From: JAFAXD01 sp963816775
GTDB taxonomy: Bacteria > Pseudomonadota > Alphaproteobacteria > Rhizobiales > Xanthobacteraceae
Assembly (NCBI GenBank): GCA_963816775.1
Contig: CAWFLX010000034.1
Location: 79,345 to 143,344, forward strand
Reading direction: 5' to 3'
DNA: 64,000 bases
Each line of letters begins with the position of its first letter. The stretch's first letter is position 1. Positions 63,066-64,000 of this stretch are shown here, in pieces. The translations under genes were made by a program, and so were the position numbers. The notes under the pieces were generated by a model. It did not search any database. It was not told the origin of the DNA and saw only the letters and a program-made list of their open reading frames with translations.

Positions 63066-63863
63066 ATGCCCAGGAAAATCGTACGTGTGGTTACACCAAC
63101 TAGTCCAACAGCCAGCAGCATCGCAGCATTTCAAGATCAACTCACGAGCCCCGACAAAGATGGTTGGGACAATTTGGACTACGATGTTTGCTCAGCCAAC
63201 GACGATAACGCCAACCTGGAGACAGCAGCGATAAATGCCAGCTCGGCCGTTCCTGATGTGATACTCGCCGACGGGTCTTATGCTGCGGACCTACTCCAGA
63301 AATACGTTCAGGGGTCAACATGTAAAATCGTTATGGTAGGTGGTGTGGTGCCAGATCCAGTACCAGCGAATCTCACCGGGTTCTCAATAAACTCGAATAT
63401 GATCGCATTATACCACCTCAACAAAATGCCCAAAGAAACAACGGTTTTGTACGATCCTAATAATGTCCCTTCGTGCAAAATATTTCAGAATGTAAAGGAC
63501 GCCGCTAAGCCTAAATCTATAAATCTAACTGAGCTTAAAATAACCGATCCGGGCGACTTCAACGAGGACAACAAACCTGAGACAGAGGGTTTTATGCTGA
63601 TCCCGAATGCGATGTTTTATTACTATTGCACAGAGATCGCAGGAATGGTGGATGACAACACTGACGTAAAATTGGTCTACTATCCAGAACGCGAGTATAA
63701 GGACGCTCACAAGAAGCACAAAAACAAAGCCAAAGTGCACGGCCACGCAATTCCGGAAATCTTTCGGGCCGCGGCAGACCTCGTGAGTGATATTTTGCAC
63801 GATAAATATGCCATCGGGGAACTGCCGCCAATGTATGAGGGGCGAAAGTATAAAGATGATTGA
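63066..63863 (+). CDS. PF04392-like protein without signal peptide, Asn/Asp/Lys-rich
   Basis: 265 residues from MPRKIVRVVTPTSPTASSIAAFQDQLTSPDKDGWDNLDYDVCSANDDNANLETAAINASSAVPDVILADGSY. The C-terminal half aligns with the 59825 protein: LIPNAMFYYYCTEIAGMVDD..VKLVYYPEREYKDAHKKH..AIPEIFRAAADLVSDILHD versus VLPSAMFWHHRASII..VPAIYPEREYADDGG..NIPDTFRRAAGYVDQILRG. There is no signal sequence, so it is probably cytosolic. Base composition is far AT-richer than neighbours, suggesting recent transfer. Confidence 0.65.
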   Translation: MPRKIVRVVTPTSPTASSIAAFQDQLTSPDKDGWDNLDYDVCSANDDNANLETAAINASSAVPDVILADGSYAADLLQKYVQGSTCKIVMVGGVVPDPVPANLTGFSINSNMIALYHLNKMPKETTVLYDPNNVPSCKIFQNVKDAAKPKSINLTELKITDPGDFNEDNKPETEGFMLIPNAMFYYYCTEIAGMVDDNTDVKLVYYPEREYKDAHKKHKNKAKVHGHAIPEIFRAAADLVSDILHDKYAIGELPPMYEGRKYKDD

Positions 63864-64000
63864 TATTGCTGATGATAGTTGAGGCAGGAATCTGGCGAGC
63901 GGCTTTTGGGGTCTGAGCAGCTCGCGTTTTCTGCCGACCCCAGACCCGAGGTTTGGCGAAGGGTAGAAGCGACACCCTTCTTTCGCTAAGTTTTTGACAT

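Noticed and set aside
54476..64000. Right-hand attachment site matching the tRNA-Lys 3' end
   Set aside because: I looked for a second copy of the T-arm/acceptor sequence in the island and did not find one within the window.

Overview
This window looks like chromosomal DNA from a high-GC alphaproteobacterium of the order Hyphomicrobiales (Rhizobiales), near the Bradyrhizobium/Xanthobacteraceae side. The evidence is the ctrA-chpT-eipA cluster with CtrA half-sites and GANTC sites, CobS/CobT cobaltochelatase subunits, a carD gene, DUF992, DUF1134 and DUF3108 proteins, several solute-binding proteins of the Bug/TctC and PF04392 types, and the palindromic 'GCATG..CCGGTTTT..CATGC' intergenic repeats common in this group. 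The assignment rests on gene content only.

Layout. 1-14.8 kb is housekeeping: argJ (cut by the window start), a parvulin foldase, secA, a YafK-like L,D-transpeptidase, accA, xerD, aroK-aroB, a CNNM/CBS transporter, a LysR regulator, bolA and a J-domain protein. 15.1-19.1 kb holds cobS-cobT and an overlapping phytase-like exported protein. 19.1-28.8 kb carries rpmB, a DUF3108 protein, a Suv3-like helicase overlapping an S4 RNA-binding gene, fdxA, carD behind a structured leader, an M48 lipoprotein protease and an SNase-like protein. 29.0-33.8 kb is a complete branched-chain amino-acid-type ABC operon. 33.8-43.5 kb contains a class III cyclase, a DsrE-like protein, an ion channel tightly coupled to a G1 (eqolisin-like) peptidase, an L,D-transpeptidase, a TPR protein and a coiled-coil membrane protein. 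43.7-47.4 kb is the cell-cycle/envelope block eipA | chpT | ctrA | fliJ-like. 47.7-54.1 kb has a Bug protein, an ECF sigma/anti-sigma pair, a Rieske oxygenase and a Spy-like protein.

A tRNA-Lys(CTT) at 54.4 kb marks a change. From there to the end are very short ORFs, a collagen-like probable phage fibre with an apparent frameshift, gene remnants (GAF kinase, serine recombinase, PF04392 protein), a bicupin, an aldo/keto reductase and an AT-richer PF04392-like protein without a signal peptide. This looks like an eroded island beside a tRNA gene.

The most striking structure is a family of intergenic elements of about 160-168 bp. Each consists of two long imperfect hairpins (70-79 bp each), normally bounded by CTAG, separated by a 13-nt AT-rich linker of constant length. 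Five composites lie at 11.2, 28.8, 39.7, 43.6 and 47.5 kb, a collapsed chimera at 9.05 kb and a decayed copy at 8.02 kb. Arm sequences differ between copies but stay complementary, both orientations occur, and in three cases the boundary CTAG supplies the stop codon of the adjacent gene. I do not recognise this family. Other notable items are a perfect stem with a G-quadruplex-capable loop at 38.0 kb and an attenuator-like leader with a 26-codon ORF before carD.
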